Shown here: positions 16,492 through 24,518 of the stretch, piece after piece
Layout of the letters: each line of letters starts with the position of its first letter
How positions within the stretch are numbered: position 1 is the stretch's first letter
Assembly: GCF_009909155.2 (NCBI RefSeq)
Contig: NZ_JAAAPM020000001.1
Coordinates: forward strand, 186,001-250,000
Source: Flavobacterium undicola
Lineage (GTDB): Bacteria > Bacteroidota > Bacteroidia > Flavobacteriales > Flavobacteriaceae
Reading direction: 5' to 3'
Length of the DNA: 64,000 bases
Translations under genes and position numbers: made by a program
Notes under the pieces: model-generated
The model's database searches: none
The model's input: only the letters and a program-made list of their open reading frames with translations
Told to the model about the DNA's origin: nothing

Positions 16492-17390
16492 AAAATAAAT
16501 TTTACGCCTACATACAAAATTTGCAAGACCAAATCGTTGCAGGATTGGAAGCGGTTGATGGTCAAGCCAAATTTAAAGAAGACCTTTGGAAACGCCCGGA
16601 AGGCGGTGGCGGAAGAACGCGCGTAATAGAAAATGGAGCTGTTTTCGAGAAAGGCGGAGTAAATATCTCTGCCGTTCACGGAAAATTACCCGATTCTATG
16701 CAAAAACTATTTAACGTAGGTGAAGCCGATTTTTTTGCCTGTGGATTAAGTTTAGTCATTCATCCTAAAAACCCAATGGTTCCAACCGTTCACGCAAATT
16801 GGCGTTATTTCGAAATGTATGATGACAATGGAAAAGTTATCCAACAATGGTTTGGCGGCGGACAGGATTTAACGCCTTATTATTTGTTTGAAGAAGATGC
16901 AATTCATTTTCATCAAACTTGTAAAACCGCCTGTGACAAACACAATCCAGAGTTTTATCCAAAATATAAAAAACAATGCGATGCCTATTTTTGGAATGCA
17001 CATCGCAATGAAGCGCGTGGAATAGGAGGATTGTTCTTTGATTATTGCAAAGCGACTCCAGAAATGAGTATGGAAAATTGGTTTAACTTTGTTTCCGAAG
17101 TAGGTAATAGTTTTATTGAAGCCTATGTTCCAATAGTTGAACGAAGAAAAGATTTACCTTATACAGCTGAACAAAAAACCTGGCAGGAAATTCGTCGTGG
17201 TCGTTATGTAGAATTCAATTTGGTACACGACAAAGGCACATTATTTGGCTTAAAAACCAATGGAAGAATTGAATCCATTTTGATGTCTTTGCCACCGCAT
17301 GTTCAGTGGGTTTACGACCATCATCCGGAAGCGGGAAGTGAAGAAGAAAGATTATTGAAAGTGTTAGAAAAACCAGTTGATTGGGTTTAA
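16488..17390 (+). CDS. hemF: oxygen-dependent coproporphyrinogen III oxidase
   Basis: A 300-residue protein with the HemF signatures: EDLWKRPEGGGGRTRVIENG (about residues 28-47), HANWRYFEMY, and WFGGGQDLTPYYLFEEDAIHF. It decarboxylates two propionates to vinyls using O2, making protoporphyrinogen IX. Its presence with no hemN here implies an aerobic step at this stage. Its start overlaps the preceding small gene by 4 bp. Confidence 0.97.
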   Translation: MKNKFYAYIQNLQDQIVAGLEAVDGQAKFKEDLWKRPEGGGGRTRVIENGAVFEKGGVNISAVHGKLPDSMQKLFNVGEADFFACGLSLVIHPKNPMVPTVHANWRYFEMYDDNGKVIQQWFGGGQDLTPYYLFEEDAIHFHQTCKTACDKHNPEFYPKYKKQCDAYFWNAHRNEARGIGGLFFDYCKATPEMSMENWFNFVSEVGNSFIEAYVPIVERRKDLPYTAEQKTWQEIRRGRYVEFNLVHDKGTLFGLKTNGRIESILMSLPPHVQWVYDHHPEAGSEEERLLKVLEKPVDWV

Positions 17391-17487
17391 ATTTATAAAT
17401 TGCTAAAAAATATTTTTATAACGCAACCATTTTAGTTAATTATTATCTTCTAATAAAGAAACTAAAAATTATATAAAATTAACAATT

Positions 17488-17859
17488 ATGAAAAAAGCAC
17501 TATTAATTATTTTAGCAATTGGCTTGTTCTCTTGTAGCAAAGATGAGGAAACAAATCCTGTTTTGAATCAAGATTATTATGAAGTAAATAAAAATGACAC
17601 TTTCGATGTTTCTTTATATGCAAGCCCAGGTCTTTATTGGAGATGGGTAAATACTCCAACAGATGTTACTGTAGAGTTAATAGGCACATCTTTCGTTCTT
17701 ACTAAAGTTCCAGAAGGTATTCTTGGTAGCGGAGGAAATGACATCTGGAAATTTAAAGGAAAAGAAAGTGGAATCTATACATTAACATTCGAGTATTACG
17801 GCTCAGGGACGTCAAATTCGACTCTTGAAACCAAAAATATTACTGTTAAAATAAATTAA
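17488..17859 (+). CDS. chagasin-like (I42-type) lipoprotein
   Basis: A 123-residue lipoprotein with signal peptide MKKALLIILAIGLFSC (lipobox Cys16) and an acidic tether. The folded part shows the order of loops seen in chagasin/I42 cysteine-protease inhibitors: ASPGLYWRW (in place of NPTTGYxW), LGSGGNDIWKFKGKESG (in place of the GxGG loop), and TLTFEYYGSG. The final RPW loop is not clear. If true, it inhibits papain-like proteases at the cell surface. It has no obvious link with the haem genes on either side and starts only about 100 bp after hemF. The assignment is by pattern and is moderate. Confidence 0.6.
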   Translation: MKKALLIILAIGLFSCSKDEETNPVLNQDYYEVNKNDTFDVSLYASPGLYWRWVNTPTDVTVELIGTSFVLTKVPEGILGSGGNDIWKFKGKESGIYTLTFEYYGSGTSNSTLETKNITVKIN

Positions 17860-17864
17860 AAAAT

Positions 17865-18878
17865 ATGTTCCCATTACACAGAGGCAGAAGATTAAGAACC
17901 AACGAATCCATTCGTTCTTTAGTTCGTGAAACCAGTTTAAGTCCTTCGGATTTTATGTTTCCAATGTTCATTGCCGAAGGCGAAAACGTACAGGTAGAGA
18001 TTCCATCAATGCCGGGAATATTCCGTCGTTCGGTTGATTTAACCGTAAAAGAAGTTCAGGAATTATTCGATTTAGGAATTCGTGCTGTGAATATCTACGT
18101 AAAAGTATCCGAGAATTTAAAAGACAATACAGGAAAAGAAGCCTGGAACAAAAACGGATTGATGCAAAATGCCATTCGTGCCATCAAAGCCGCTTGTCCT
18201 GAAATGATTGTGATACCGGATGTAGCCTTAGATCCCTACTCGATTTATGGTCATGACGGAATTATTACTAATGGCGATGTTGAAAACGATTCGACTAACG
18301 ATGCCTTAGTAAAAATGGCAGTTTCTCATGCCGAAGCTGGTGCCGATTTTGTAGCGCCTTCAGACATGATGGACGGTAGAGTTTTAAGATTACGCCAAGG
18401 ACTGGATGCTGCGGGTTTTCACAATGTGGGAATCATGAGTTATTCGGCTAAATATGCATCAGCTTTTTACGGACCTTTTCGTGATGCCTTAGACAGCGCA
18501 CCAAAAGAAACTGAGTCTAATACTGAGCCTGTCGAAGTACCAAAAGACAAAAAAACCTACCAAATGGACTATGCCAATCGCATAGAAGCTATCAAAGAAG
18601 CGTTGTGGGATGTTGAAGAAGGCGCCGATATGGTAATGGTAAAACCTGGAATTGCTTATTTAGACATCGTTAGAGAGGTTAAAAACGCGGTGAATGTTCC
18701 GGTAACGGTTTATCATGTTTCGGGTGAATATGCGATGATTAAAGCCGCTGCCGAAAGAGGTTGGTTAGACAACGACAAAATCATGATGGAACAATTAATG
18801 TGCATTAAACGTGCGGGAGCCAGCTTGATTTCGACCTATTTTGCCAAAGAAGCCGCAATTATTTTAAATCAAAAATAA
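17865..18878 (+). CDS. hemB: porphobilinogen synthase (delta-aminolevulinate dehydratase)
   Basis: The 337-residue enzyme condenses two 5-aminolevulinate molecules. The two active-site lysines are in SYSAKYASAFYGPF and MVMVKPGIAYLDIV. The metal loop reads DVALDPYSIYGHDG, lacking the cysteine triad of zinc-dependent enzymes, so it should be the Mg2+-dependent type. At about residues 213-225 the linker is longer than usual (KETESNTEPVEVPKDKK) because a repeat-like sequence lies in the frame at 18511-18541. The gene starts 5 bp after the chagasin-like gene. Confidence 0.97.
   Translation: MFPLHRGRRLRTNESIRSLVRETSLSPSDFMFPMFIAEGENVQVEIPSMPGIFRRSVDLTVKEVQELFDLGIRAVNIYVKVSENLKDNTGKEAWNKNGLMQNAIRAIKAACPEMIVIPDVALDPYSIYGHDGIITNGDVENDSTNDALVKMAVSHAEAGADFVAPSDMMDGRVLRLRQGLDAAGFHNVGIMSYSAKYASAFYGPFRDALDSAPKETESNTEPVEVPKDKKTYQMDYANRIEAIKEALWDVEEGADMVMVKPGIAYLDIVREVKNAVNVPVTVYHVSGEYAMIKAAAERGWLDNDKIMMEQLMCIKRAGASLISTYFAKEAAIILNQK
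18511..18541. repeat. palindrome-family repeat fragment inside hemB
   Basis: The core ACTGAGCCTGTCGAAGTA (18522-18539) fits the TGAGC-nnn-GTCGAA pattern of the intergenic repeat at 20072-20095. It is translated in frame as TEPVEV within a surface loop of HemB between the active-site lysine region and KKTYQMDYANR. ACTGAG occurs twice in a row. The reading frame is kept. Confidence 0.65.
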
Positions 18879-18884
18879 ATTAAA

Positions 18885-19280
18885 ATGAAAAAATTAGTAC
18901 TTATAGCATTGGCTTTCCTTGCCTTTTCTTGCAAAAAAGAAAGTCAGGAGCCTTCTAGCAAAGAAGAGCAAAATACTGTTGTTGCTGAAGACAAAGAACT
19001 GGCACCTGAAGAACTGGGGAAAATTATTTTTGAAGGCAAAGGAAACTGTATTTCCTGCCATAAAACCGATGAAAAGCTAATTGGTCCCAGCCTACAAGAA
19101 ATTGCCAAAATTTATCAGGAAAAAAATGCTAACATTGTTACTTTCTTAAAAGGAGAAAGCGAGGCTATTGTAGATCCTTCGCAATTTGCTGTAATGCAAG
19201 CCAATCTAACATTGACAAAAACATTCTCAGATAAAGAATTACAAGGTTTAGAAGCTTATATTCATTCGAACTTGAAGTAA
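18885..19280 (+). CDS. c-type cytochrome lipoprotein
   Basis: The 131-residue protein has lipobox FLAFSC (Cys16), an acidic, glutamate-rich tether, and a cytochrome c domain with haem motif CISCH (residues 55-59) and probable axial Met in FAVMQANL. It resembles small class I cytochromes that carry electrons to terminal oxidases. It starts 7 bp after hemB, so its own cofactor supply and synthesis genes are co-transcribed. A terminator follows. Confidence 0.9.
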   Translation: MKKLVLIALAFLAFSCKKESQEPSSKEEQNTVVAEDKELAPEELGKIIFEGKGNCISCHKTDEKLIGPSLQEIAKIYQEKNANIVTFLKGESEAIVDPSQFAVMQANLTLTKTFSDKELQGLEAYIHSNLK

Positions 19281-19299
19281 CTAAATATTCTTCTTAAGT

Positions 19300-19333
19300 A
19301 ACCCTTTCAGATTTTGAAACTCTGAAAGGGTTT
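19300..19333 (+). terminator. intrinsic terminator ending the haem operon
   Basis: Stem AACCCTTTCAGA / TCTGAAAGGGTT with loop TTTTGAAAC, then TTATTTT. It lies between the convergent cytochrome and methyltransferase genes and can serve both. A near-identical structure ends fumarase at 28758-28792. Confidence 0.85.
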
Positions 19334-19342
19334 ATTTTAAAT

Positions 19343-20050
19343 CTATTTTATCCCTCCAAAAGCTCCAAAACAAGCATTTTTATGTAAAATTTCAGTGCTT
19401 GAAAAACCTACTTTTTTCATCAAATCCAATTGGTAAGTCATCGATCTCGGTGTGTCTTCTTTTTCGATATAATCAAACACTTTTTGTTGGTATTCCTCGC
19501 CTCCATGTTGCGTCAAATAATTGGCATACATTTTCCAAACTAATTTATTCACCTCTTCATGATTTTGAACCAACAAATCAGAAATCAAGAAACAGCCTCC
19601 GGGTGTTAAACTATCATACAACTTTTGGAATACCAATTCCCAGTCGGAATCCTCACGCAAATGATGTAAAACCGCTCCAGCCAAGATAATGTCGAAATGA
19701 TTTTTAGGTAATTCGATATCACGAATATCACCTTGAATAGTTTCGACTTTAGCTGTTGTCACTTCAGAAACACGCTCGAAAGCCTTGTCCAACATATTCT
19801 GACTCAAATCGACCAAAGTACAATTCAAATTAGACACTTTCGAAAGCATTTTCAACGTATAATTTCCCGCTCCACAACCCAAATCCAAAATGGTTTTTGC
19901 TTCAGGTTTTATAGCTCTTGCGGTACAGGTAATTAATTCTAATGCAATTTTAGCATCCATGGTAGCGACCTGCCCTGTTTCTAAACTGGAGAAGCGTTCT
20001 ACCTCATTGTCAAAACGTTCCCTGATTTCTGTTACTGTTGATTTTTTCAT
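19343..20050 (-). CDS. class I SAM-dependent methyltransferase
   Basis: The 235-residue protein has the SAM-binding motif I as ILDLGCGAGNYTLKML (about residues 55-70), motif II CTLVDLSQNMLDKA, and IILAGAVLHHLREDSDW. The substrate cannot be predicted. It is a cytoplasmic protein transcribed divergently from the LysR gene, which may regulate it. A palindromic repeat pair lies in the shared promoter region. Confidence 0.88.
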   Translation of the reverse strand: MKKSTVTEIRERFDNEVERFSSLETGQVATMDAKIALELITCTARAIKPEAKTILDLGCGAGNYTLKMLSKVSNLNCTLVDLSQNMLDKAFERVSEVTTAKVETIQGDIRDIELPKNHFDIILAGAVLHHLREDSDWELVFQKLYDSLTPGGCFLISDLLVQNHEEVNKLVWKMYANYLTQHGGEEYQQKVFDYIEKEDTPRSMTYQLDLMKKVGFSSTEILHKNACFGAFGGIK

Positions 20051-20071
20051 GATTATCGATTTTTAATTTCG

Positions 20072-20142
20072 TTGTCAGGTTGAGCGGAGTCGAAACCTTT
20101 TTCTAAATATTAATAAATCTCGACTCCGCTCGATTTGACAAC
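20072..20142. repeat. 24 bp inverted repeat (GTTGTCA..TTGAGCGGAGTCGA) between methyltransferase and LysR genes
   Basis: Left arm 20072-20095 begins GTTGTCAGGTTGAGCGGAGT, and the right arm 20119-20142 is its reverse complement with a few mismatches. The 23 bp between is A/T-rich. This GC-richer palindromic family stands out against its surroundings. Related sequence occurs in frame inside gltX (51161-51188) and hemB (18511-18541). Confidence 0.8.
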
Positions 20143-20227
20143 TTTCAATTCACTTTACAAACCTATCATTTTTATATATGCCTTAAAAATGCTTATTTTG
20201 TCAATTATCAATACTTAAAAGGTATTT

Positions 20228-21103
20228 ATGGAATTGCGTCATTTAAAATATTTCCTCAAATTAGCCGAAGAACTGAGCTTTGTTCGCGCAGCCGATAAGC
20301 TGTTTATTTCTCAGCCTCCATTGAGCCGACAGATTAAAGAATTGGAAATCGAACTCGGAGCGACTCTTTTTGAGCGAAATAATAGACGCGTAATTCTTAC
20401 CGATTCGGGGAAATTTTATCAAAAAGAAATCCGGGAACTGCTGAAAAATTTAGAACACATCAACATTCAAACGAAAAAAATTAGTGAGAATCAAAGTGGT
20501 GAATTTAGGATTGCCTATGTGAGTTCAACATTTTCCGGCGATATTTCTAAACTGATACAATTTTTATCTGCTCAATATCCCTATGTCAATTTTAGATTGT
20601 ATGAAGTGCCTACAATCAAACAAATTGCCGCTTTAGAAGAAGGAAAAATCGATTTTGGAATCATTCGTTCGCCCTTACATTCACCAAAAATCGATTCCCA
20701 ATTGTGGTTTAAAGACAGTTTCTCATTGGTATTTAATAAAAAACTGTATGATATTCAATCAGAGCAGGAAATAGAAAATCTAAGCCAAACGACTTTCGTC
20801 TTTTTTAACAAGGAATATGCGCCGCAGTATTATGATAATCTGGTTGAAATTTGTTCTAAATTCGGCTTTACGCCAAAAGTTGTACATGAGTCGAACAATA
20901 TTTCCTCCATCATTCAGCTGGTAAAAAACGGACTGGGAGTTTCCATTGTGCCTACCAACATTTTAAAAACCCATGTGTATCCTGAATTGGGTTTTGTGGA
21001 AATTAAATCTGTGCCTTTGTTTACCGATATTTTATTGGCTACACCAAAAGACCATCATTCTGAAATAGCCCAAACCTCCATTGATTTTTTAAAGATGAAA
21101 TGA
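20228..21103 (+). CDS. LysR family transcriptional regulator
   Basis: A 291-residue protein: winged HTH at the N-terminus (MELRHLKYFLKLAEELSFVR, then AADKLFISQPPLSRQIKELE and LGATLFERNNRRV) and a two-lobed effector domain with a conserved SIVPTNILKT-type loop near the end. It binds a small co-inducer. The divergently placed methyltransferase gene is the natural candidate target. Confidence 0.92.
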   Translation: MELRHLKYFLKLAEELSFVRAADKLFISQPPLSRQIKELEIELGATLFERNNRRVILTDSGKFYQKEIRELLKNLEHINIQTKKISENQSGEFRIAYVSSTFSGDISKLIQFLSAQYPYVNFRLYEVPTIKQIAALEEGKIDFGIIRSPLHSPKIDSQLWFKDSFSLVFNKKLYDIQSEQEIENLSQTTFVFFNKEYAPQYYDNLVEICSKFGFTPKVVHESNNISSIIQLVKNGLGVSIVPTNILKTHVYPELGFVEIKSVPLFTDILLATPKDHHSEIAQTSIDFLKMK

Positions 21104-21199
21104 GGTTAATGGCAAGTATATTTTTTATTGGTTTAAATTAATTTGTAAAATAAATTTTCCAAAATGTAAAGTTTATTTGTCTTTTTGGAAAAAAAAATT

Positions 21200-21207
21200 T
21201 ACATTTG
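21200..21207 (+). promoter_or_regulatory. predicted promoter for the 164-residue membrane protein and HTH gene
   Basis: TACATTTG matches TAnnTTTG, with a TTG at 21177-21179 spaced 20 bp upstream. It lies 26 bp before the ATG at 21234. Confidence 0.45.
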
Positions 21208-21233
21208 AATAATGATTTTAAAATTCCTTAATT

Positions 21234-21728
21234 ATGAAAATGAATTATTTATTTCCGCACCGGTTTAAGAAATTCGGGTGGATTGTGTTTATTCCTGTTT
21301 TACTTTTTTTAATTCCTATTTTTTCAAATGAGGAATTGTATGGGGGGTTATTTAGTCCGTCAATGAATTTTTATGTTTTAGCAATTGTAAATGATGATTT
21401 TTTATCATCAGGCATACAATTTTTCAAAGTGATTCAAAATAATATTTCAGATGAATTGATTTTTTGTCTTTTAGTTTTATCTGGAATTTTGGTGGGTTTC
21501 TCAAAAGTAAAAATTGAAGATGAAATGGTGTCGAAAATCCGATTGGAAAGCTTGGTGTGGGCTACCTATGTTAATTATGCAATACTTTTTGTAGCAATAC
21601 TTTTTATTTACGGAACAATCTTCCTGAAATTACTGTACATAAACATATTTTCTCTTCTGTTTTTCTTTATCATCCGTTTCCACTGGAAATTGTACCAATA
21701 CAATAAAATGTCTATCGATGAAGAATAA
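21234..21728 (+). CDS. multi-pass membrane protein paired with an HTH regulator
   Basis: The 164-residue protein has four hydrophobic segments (FGWIVFIPVLLFLIPIF, ELIFCLLVLSGILVGF, WATYVNYAILFVAILFIYG and YINIFSLLFFFIIRF). I do not recognise a family name. Its 3' end overlaps the downstream HTH gene by 11 bp, a layout seen in many two-gene units of a small membrane protein and a YozG-like regulator. Confidence 0.7.
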   Translation: MKMNYLFPHRFKKFGWIVFIPVLLFLIPIFSNEELYGGLFSPSMNFYVLAIVNDDFLSSGIQFFKVIQNNISDELIFCLLVLSGILVGFSKVKIEDEMVSKIRLESLVWATYVNYAILFVAILFIYGTIFLKLLYINIFSLLFFFIIRFHWKLYQYNKMSIDEE

Positions 21729-21918
21729 CGTCAAAGTACAGCGCGCCATTGCCAATATTACCCAGGCTGAATTGGCCGAAAAGATTGGTGTAAGTCGCCA
21801 AACGATCAACGCTATTGAGGCGGGAAAATATGTGCCATCGACAGTTTTGGCATTGAAAATGGCAAAACTATTCGATAAATCTGTAAATGATATTTTCGAA
21901 TTAGAATCCACCGATTAA
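21718..21918 (+). CDS. small XRE-type HTH regulator
   Basis: The 66 residues are almost entirely one helix-turn-helix domain: ANITQAELAEKIGVSRQTIN then IEAGKYVPSTVLALKMAKLF and the DIFELE ending usual in YozG-like proteins. It overlaps the membrane-protein gene by 11 bp, so the two are translationally coupled, and it probably represses their shared promoter. Confidence 0.88.
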   Translation: MKNNVKVQRAIANITQAELAEKIGVSRQTINAIEAGKYVPSTVLALKMAKLFDKSVNDIFELESTD

Positions 21919-21929
21919 TCACACACAAA

Positions 21930-22433
21930 ATGGCTATAGCATATTTTTCTACTCCCTTGGGAACTGCCAAGATAGAAGGCGATGAAAACGGAATTTCGGT
22001 AATTTCAATTGCTGATGAAGGCGACCCGGGAGCAGAGCTCAAACAGGCGAAGCAAATATCTGAAACTATTCCTGCCGTTTTACAAGAAGGTATTAAACAA
22101 CTTCAGTATTATTTCGAAGGAAAAAGAAACGATTTCGATTTTAAACTCAATCCTTCAGGAACCGAATTTCAAAAAAAAGTATGGAAAGCTTTACTCGAAA
22201 TTCCATTTGGAAAAACCTGCAGTTATATGGATTTGTCTAAAAAATTAGGCGATGTAAAAGCCATTCGTGCGGTGGCTTCCGCCAATGGGAAAAATCCGCT
22301 TTGGATTGTGGTTCCCTGTCATCGGGTTATTGGAACTGATGGTTCGCTAACAGGTTATGCAGGTGGTTTGTGGCGTAAAAAATGGCTTTTGGAACATGAA
22401 AATCCTAGCACACAACAAAGTTTGTTCGAATAA
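21930..22433 (+). CDS. ogt: methylated-DNA--protein-cysteine methyltransferase
   Basis: The 167-residue protein repairs O6-alkylguanine by transferring the alkyl group to its own cysteine in IVVPCHRVIG, followed by GYAGGLWRKKWLLEHE. The upstream HTH segment (FQKKVWKALLEIPFGKTCSY) is also typical. The length fits a single-domain Ogt without an AdaA part. It starts 11 bp after the HTH gene. Confidence 0.95.
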   Translation: MAIAYFSTPLGTAKIEGDENGISVISIADEGDPGAELKQAKQISETIPAVLQEGIKQLQYYFEGKRNDFDFKLNPSGTEFQKKVWKALLEIPFGKTCSYMDLSKKLGDVKAIRAVASANGKNPLWIVVPCHRVIGTDGSLTGYAGGLWRKKWLLEHENPSTQQSLFE

Positions 22434-22500
22434 AAGAAAAACTGCAAAAAAGGAGTCTTATATTTATGTAAATTCGTATTGAACCTAAAAGTATTACACC

Positions 22501-23673
22501 ATGAGATGGCTAAAAAAACTCTTAATCGGATTGATTGCTTTTATCCTGATTATAGAAATCGTATTCTATATTTTTAAAATCGATTATCTAATAAAAGCCG
22601 TTCGAATAACTTATTTCAACGGACACAGCACCGCTTTTCTTGAAGATTACAAGTATTTCCCGAATAGAATTATTGAAAAAAGCAACGTAGCGCAACCTTG
22701 GAAAATTGCCAAAAATTGCAACCAAATAAAAGCGACAAAAAGGCTTGAAGAACTGCATAAAGAAATTGGTACAGTTGCCTTTTTAATCATCAAAAAAGAT
22801 AGTATTTGGCATGAAAGTTACTATGACAACTATACTGCAGCTTCTAAATCCAATTCTTTTTCCATGGCCAAAAGCATCGTTTCGGCTTCATTGGGAAAAG
22901 CTATTATGGAAGGCAAAATTAAAAGTTTAGACCAGAAAGTTTCGGATTTTATTCCTGGATTTAAAGAAGGAATCACAGCTAATATGACACTGGGCGATCT
23001 ATCCTCGATGGCATCGGGATTAGATTGGGATGAAGACTATTACGATCCTTTTTCGATAACTACCCGTGCGTATTTTGATGATAATTTAAGAGCCCTTATT
23101 TTGGGAGTAAAAGGAATTGAAAGACCCGGAAAATCATACAAATACTTAAGTGGCAACACCCAACTCTTAGCAATGTGTATCGAAAAAGCCGTTGGAAAAA
23201 GTTTAGCCAATTATGTTTCAGACTCTTTTTGGAAACCCATGGGAGCCGAAAGTGATGCGTTTTGGCAAACTGACAGGGAAAACGGAATTGTAAAAGCCTA
23301 TTGCTGCATTGCCAGTAACGCCAGAGATTTTGCCCGTTTTGGGAAACTCTATCTTCAACATGGAAAATGGAACGGCAAAGCAATTTTAGATAGCACATTT
23401 GTTGCCAAATCAGTAACGCCACGATTTAAAGATTCGCCGCAATATGGCTATGGCTGGTGGTTGAGTAGTTTTAAGAACAAAAAAGTATTTTACATGCGAG
23501 GCCATTTGGGGCAATATGTAATTGTAGTTCCAGAAGACGATTTGATTATTGTAAGACTTGGAAATCATGATAAACCGAGTACGAATGGTTCGCCACATAG
23601 CGATGATTTTTATGTGTATTTAGAGGAAAGTTATAAAATGTTACAACAAGAATTGCCTCCAAACAAAAATTAA
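22501..23673 (+). CDS. serine hydrolase of the beta-lactamase/PBP4-like class
   Basis: A 390-residue protein with an N-terminal membrane anchor (LLIGLIAFILIIEIVFYIF) and a class C beta-lactamase fold: nucleophile motif SMAK in NSFSMAKSIVSASLGKAI, second motif YKYLSGNTQLL, and a C-terminal GHLGQYVIV in place of the KTG box. Such enzymes act on peptidoglycan stem peptides or small esters in the periplasm. The exact substrate is unknown. The exonuclease gene begins 4 bp after its stop. Confidence 0.87.
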   Translation: MRWLKKLLIGLIAFILIIEIVFYIFKIDYLIKAVRITYFNGHSTAFLEDYKYFPNRIIEKSNVAQPWKIAKNCNQIKATKRLEELHKEIGTVAFLIIKKDSIWHESYYDNYTAASKSNSFSMAKSIVSASLGKAIMEGKIKSLDQKVSDFIPGFKEGITANMTLGDLSSMASGLDWDEDYYDPFSITTRAYFDDNLRALILGVKGIERPGKSYKYLSGNTQLLAMCIEKAVGKSLANYVSDSFWKPMGAESDAFWQTDRENGIVKAYCCIASNARDFARFGKLYLQHGKWNGKAILDSTFVAKSVTPRFKDSPQYGYGWWLSSFKNKKVFYMRGHLGQYVIVVPEDDLIIVRLGNHDKPSTNGSPHSDDFYVYLEESYKMLQQELPPNKN

Positions 23674-23677
23674 GAAC

Positions 23678-24391
23678 ATGATTGAAAAAATAAACCTCAA
23701 CAACATTTTATTTCTGGATATAGAAACGGTTCCTGAAACGGAAGATTTCAACTCTTTGGATCCAGAGATGCAAGCCTTGTACGAGCAAAAAACGCAGTAC
23801 CAACGCAAAGACGATTTTTCAGCAGAGGAATTTTATGATCGAGCGGGAATTTGGGCTGAGTTCGGGAAGATTGTCTGTATTTCTGTTGGTTTTTTTGTCA
23901 TTAAAGGCGATATCCGCAACTTTAGAGTGACTTCATTTTTTGGAGAAGAAGCCAAACTTTTGAAAGATTTCAATAATTTGATAAACAATCATTTCAATGG
24001 GCCACAACATCTTTTGTGCGGACATAATGCCAAAGAATTTGACATTCCGTTTCTGGCTCGCCGCATGATTATCAATCAAATCCCAATTCCAGACAAGCTG
24101 AATTTATTTGGCAAAAAACCATGGGAAATTCCACATTTGGATACTTTAGAGTTATGGAAATTTGGCGATTATAAGCATTACACTTCTTTAAAATTAATGT
24201 GCAAAGTCCTCGGAATCCCATCTCCCAAAGACGATATCGACGGCAGTCAGGTAGGTCATGTTTTTTATGTTGAAAAAGACATAGACCGCATTGTAACCTA
24301 TTGCGAAAAAGACACCATTGCCGTAGCGCAGATTTTTTTGCGTTTGAGACGGGAAGATTTATTGATTGAAGAAGAAATTATTCATGTTTAA
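23678..24391 (+). CDS. 3'-5' exonuclease (DEDD superfamily, PolB-like)
   Basis: The 237-residue protein has the DEDD acidic motifs: LFLDIETVPE (Asp, Glu; about residues 12-21), LCGHNAKEFDIPFLARRM, and TYCEKDTIAVAQIFLRLR. It resembles the stand-alone predicted PolB-like 3'-5' exonucleases of Bacteroidota. It probably trims nucleic acid ends in repair, but whether on DNA or RNA is not shown by sequence. Confidence 0.88.
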   Translation: MIEKINLNNILFLDIETVPETEDFNSLDPEMQALYEQKTQYQRKDDFSAEEFYDRAGIWAEFGKIVCISVGFFVIKGDIRNFRVTSFFGEEAKLLKDFNNLINNHFNGPQHLLCGHNAKEFDIPFLARRMIINQIPIPDKLNLFGKKPWEIPHLDTLELWKFGDYKHYTSLKLMCKVLGIPSPKDDIDGSQVGHVFYVEKDIDRIVTYCEKDTIAVAQIFLRLRREDLLIEEEIIHV

Positions 24392-24493
24392 ATTTCAATA
24401 GCAATAGCAAAATTCAATATCAATCAAAAAGACAGAAAAACTTTGTTGGCTAACACTGAAATTGAATTTTGCTATTGTCATTGCCATTGAATT
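24391..24493. repeat. inverted word repeat (CAATAGCAAAATTCAAT)
   Basis: The left arm AATTTCAATAGCAATAGCAA continues AATTCAAT to 24418, starting at the exonuclease stop. Its reverse complement at 24461-24493 shares 17 exact bases (CAATAGCAAAATTCAAT), with a loose third word copy (GTCATTGCCATTGAATT). No gene lies between. The TTGAAATTG words at 1-165 belong to the same group. Confidence 0.7.
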
Positions 24494-24518
24494 ATTACAT
24501 TTACAAAAATTATAAATT

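Noticed and set aside
22009..22248. 79-residue frame overlapping ogt
   Set aside because: It sits inside ogt on the same strand in another frame; ogt has clear catalytic motifs.
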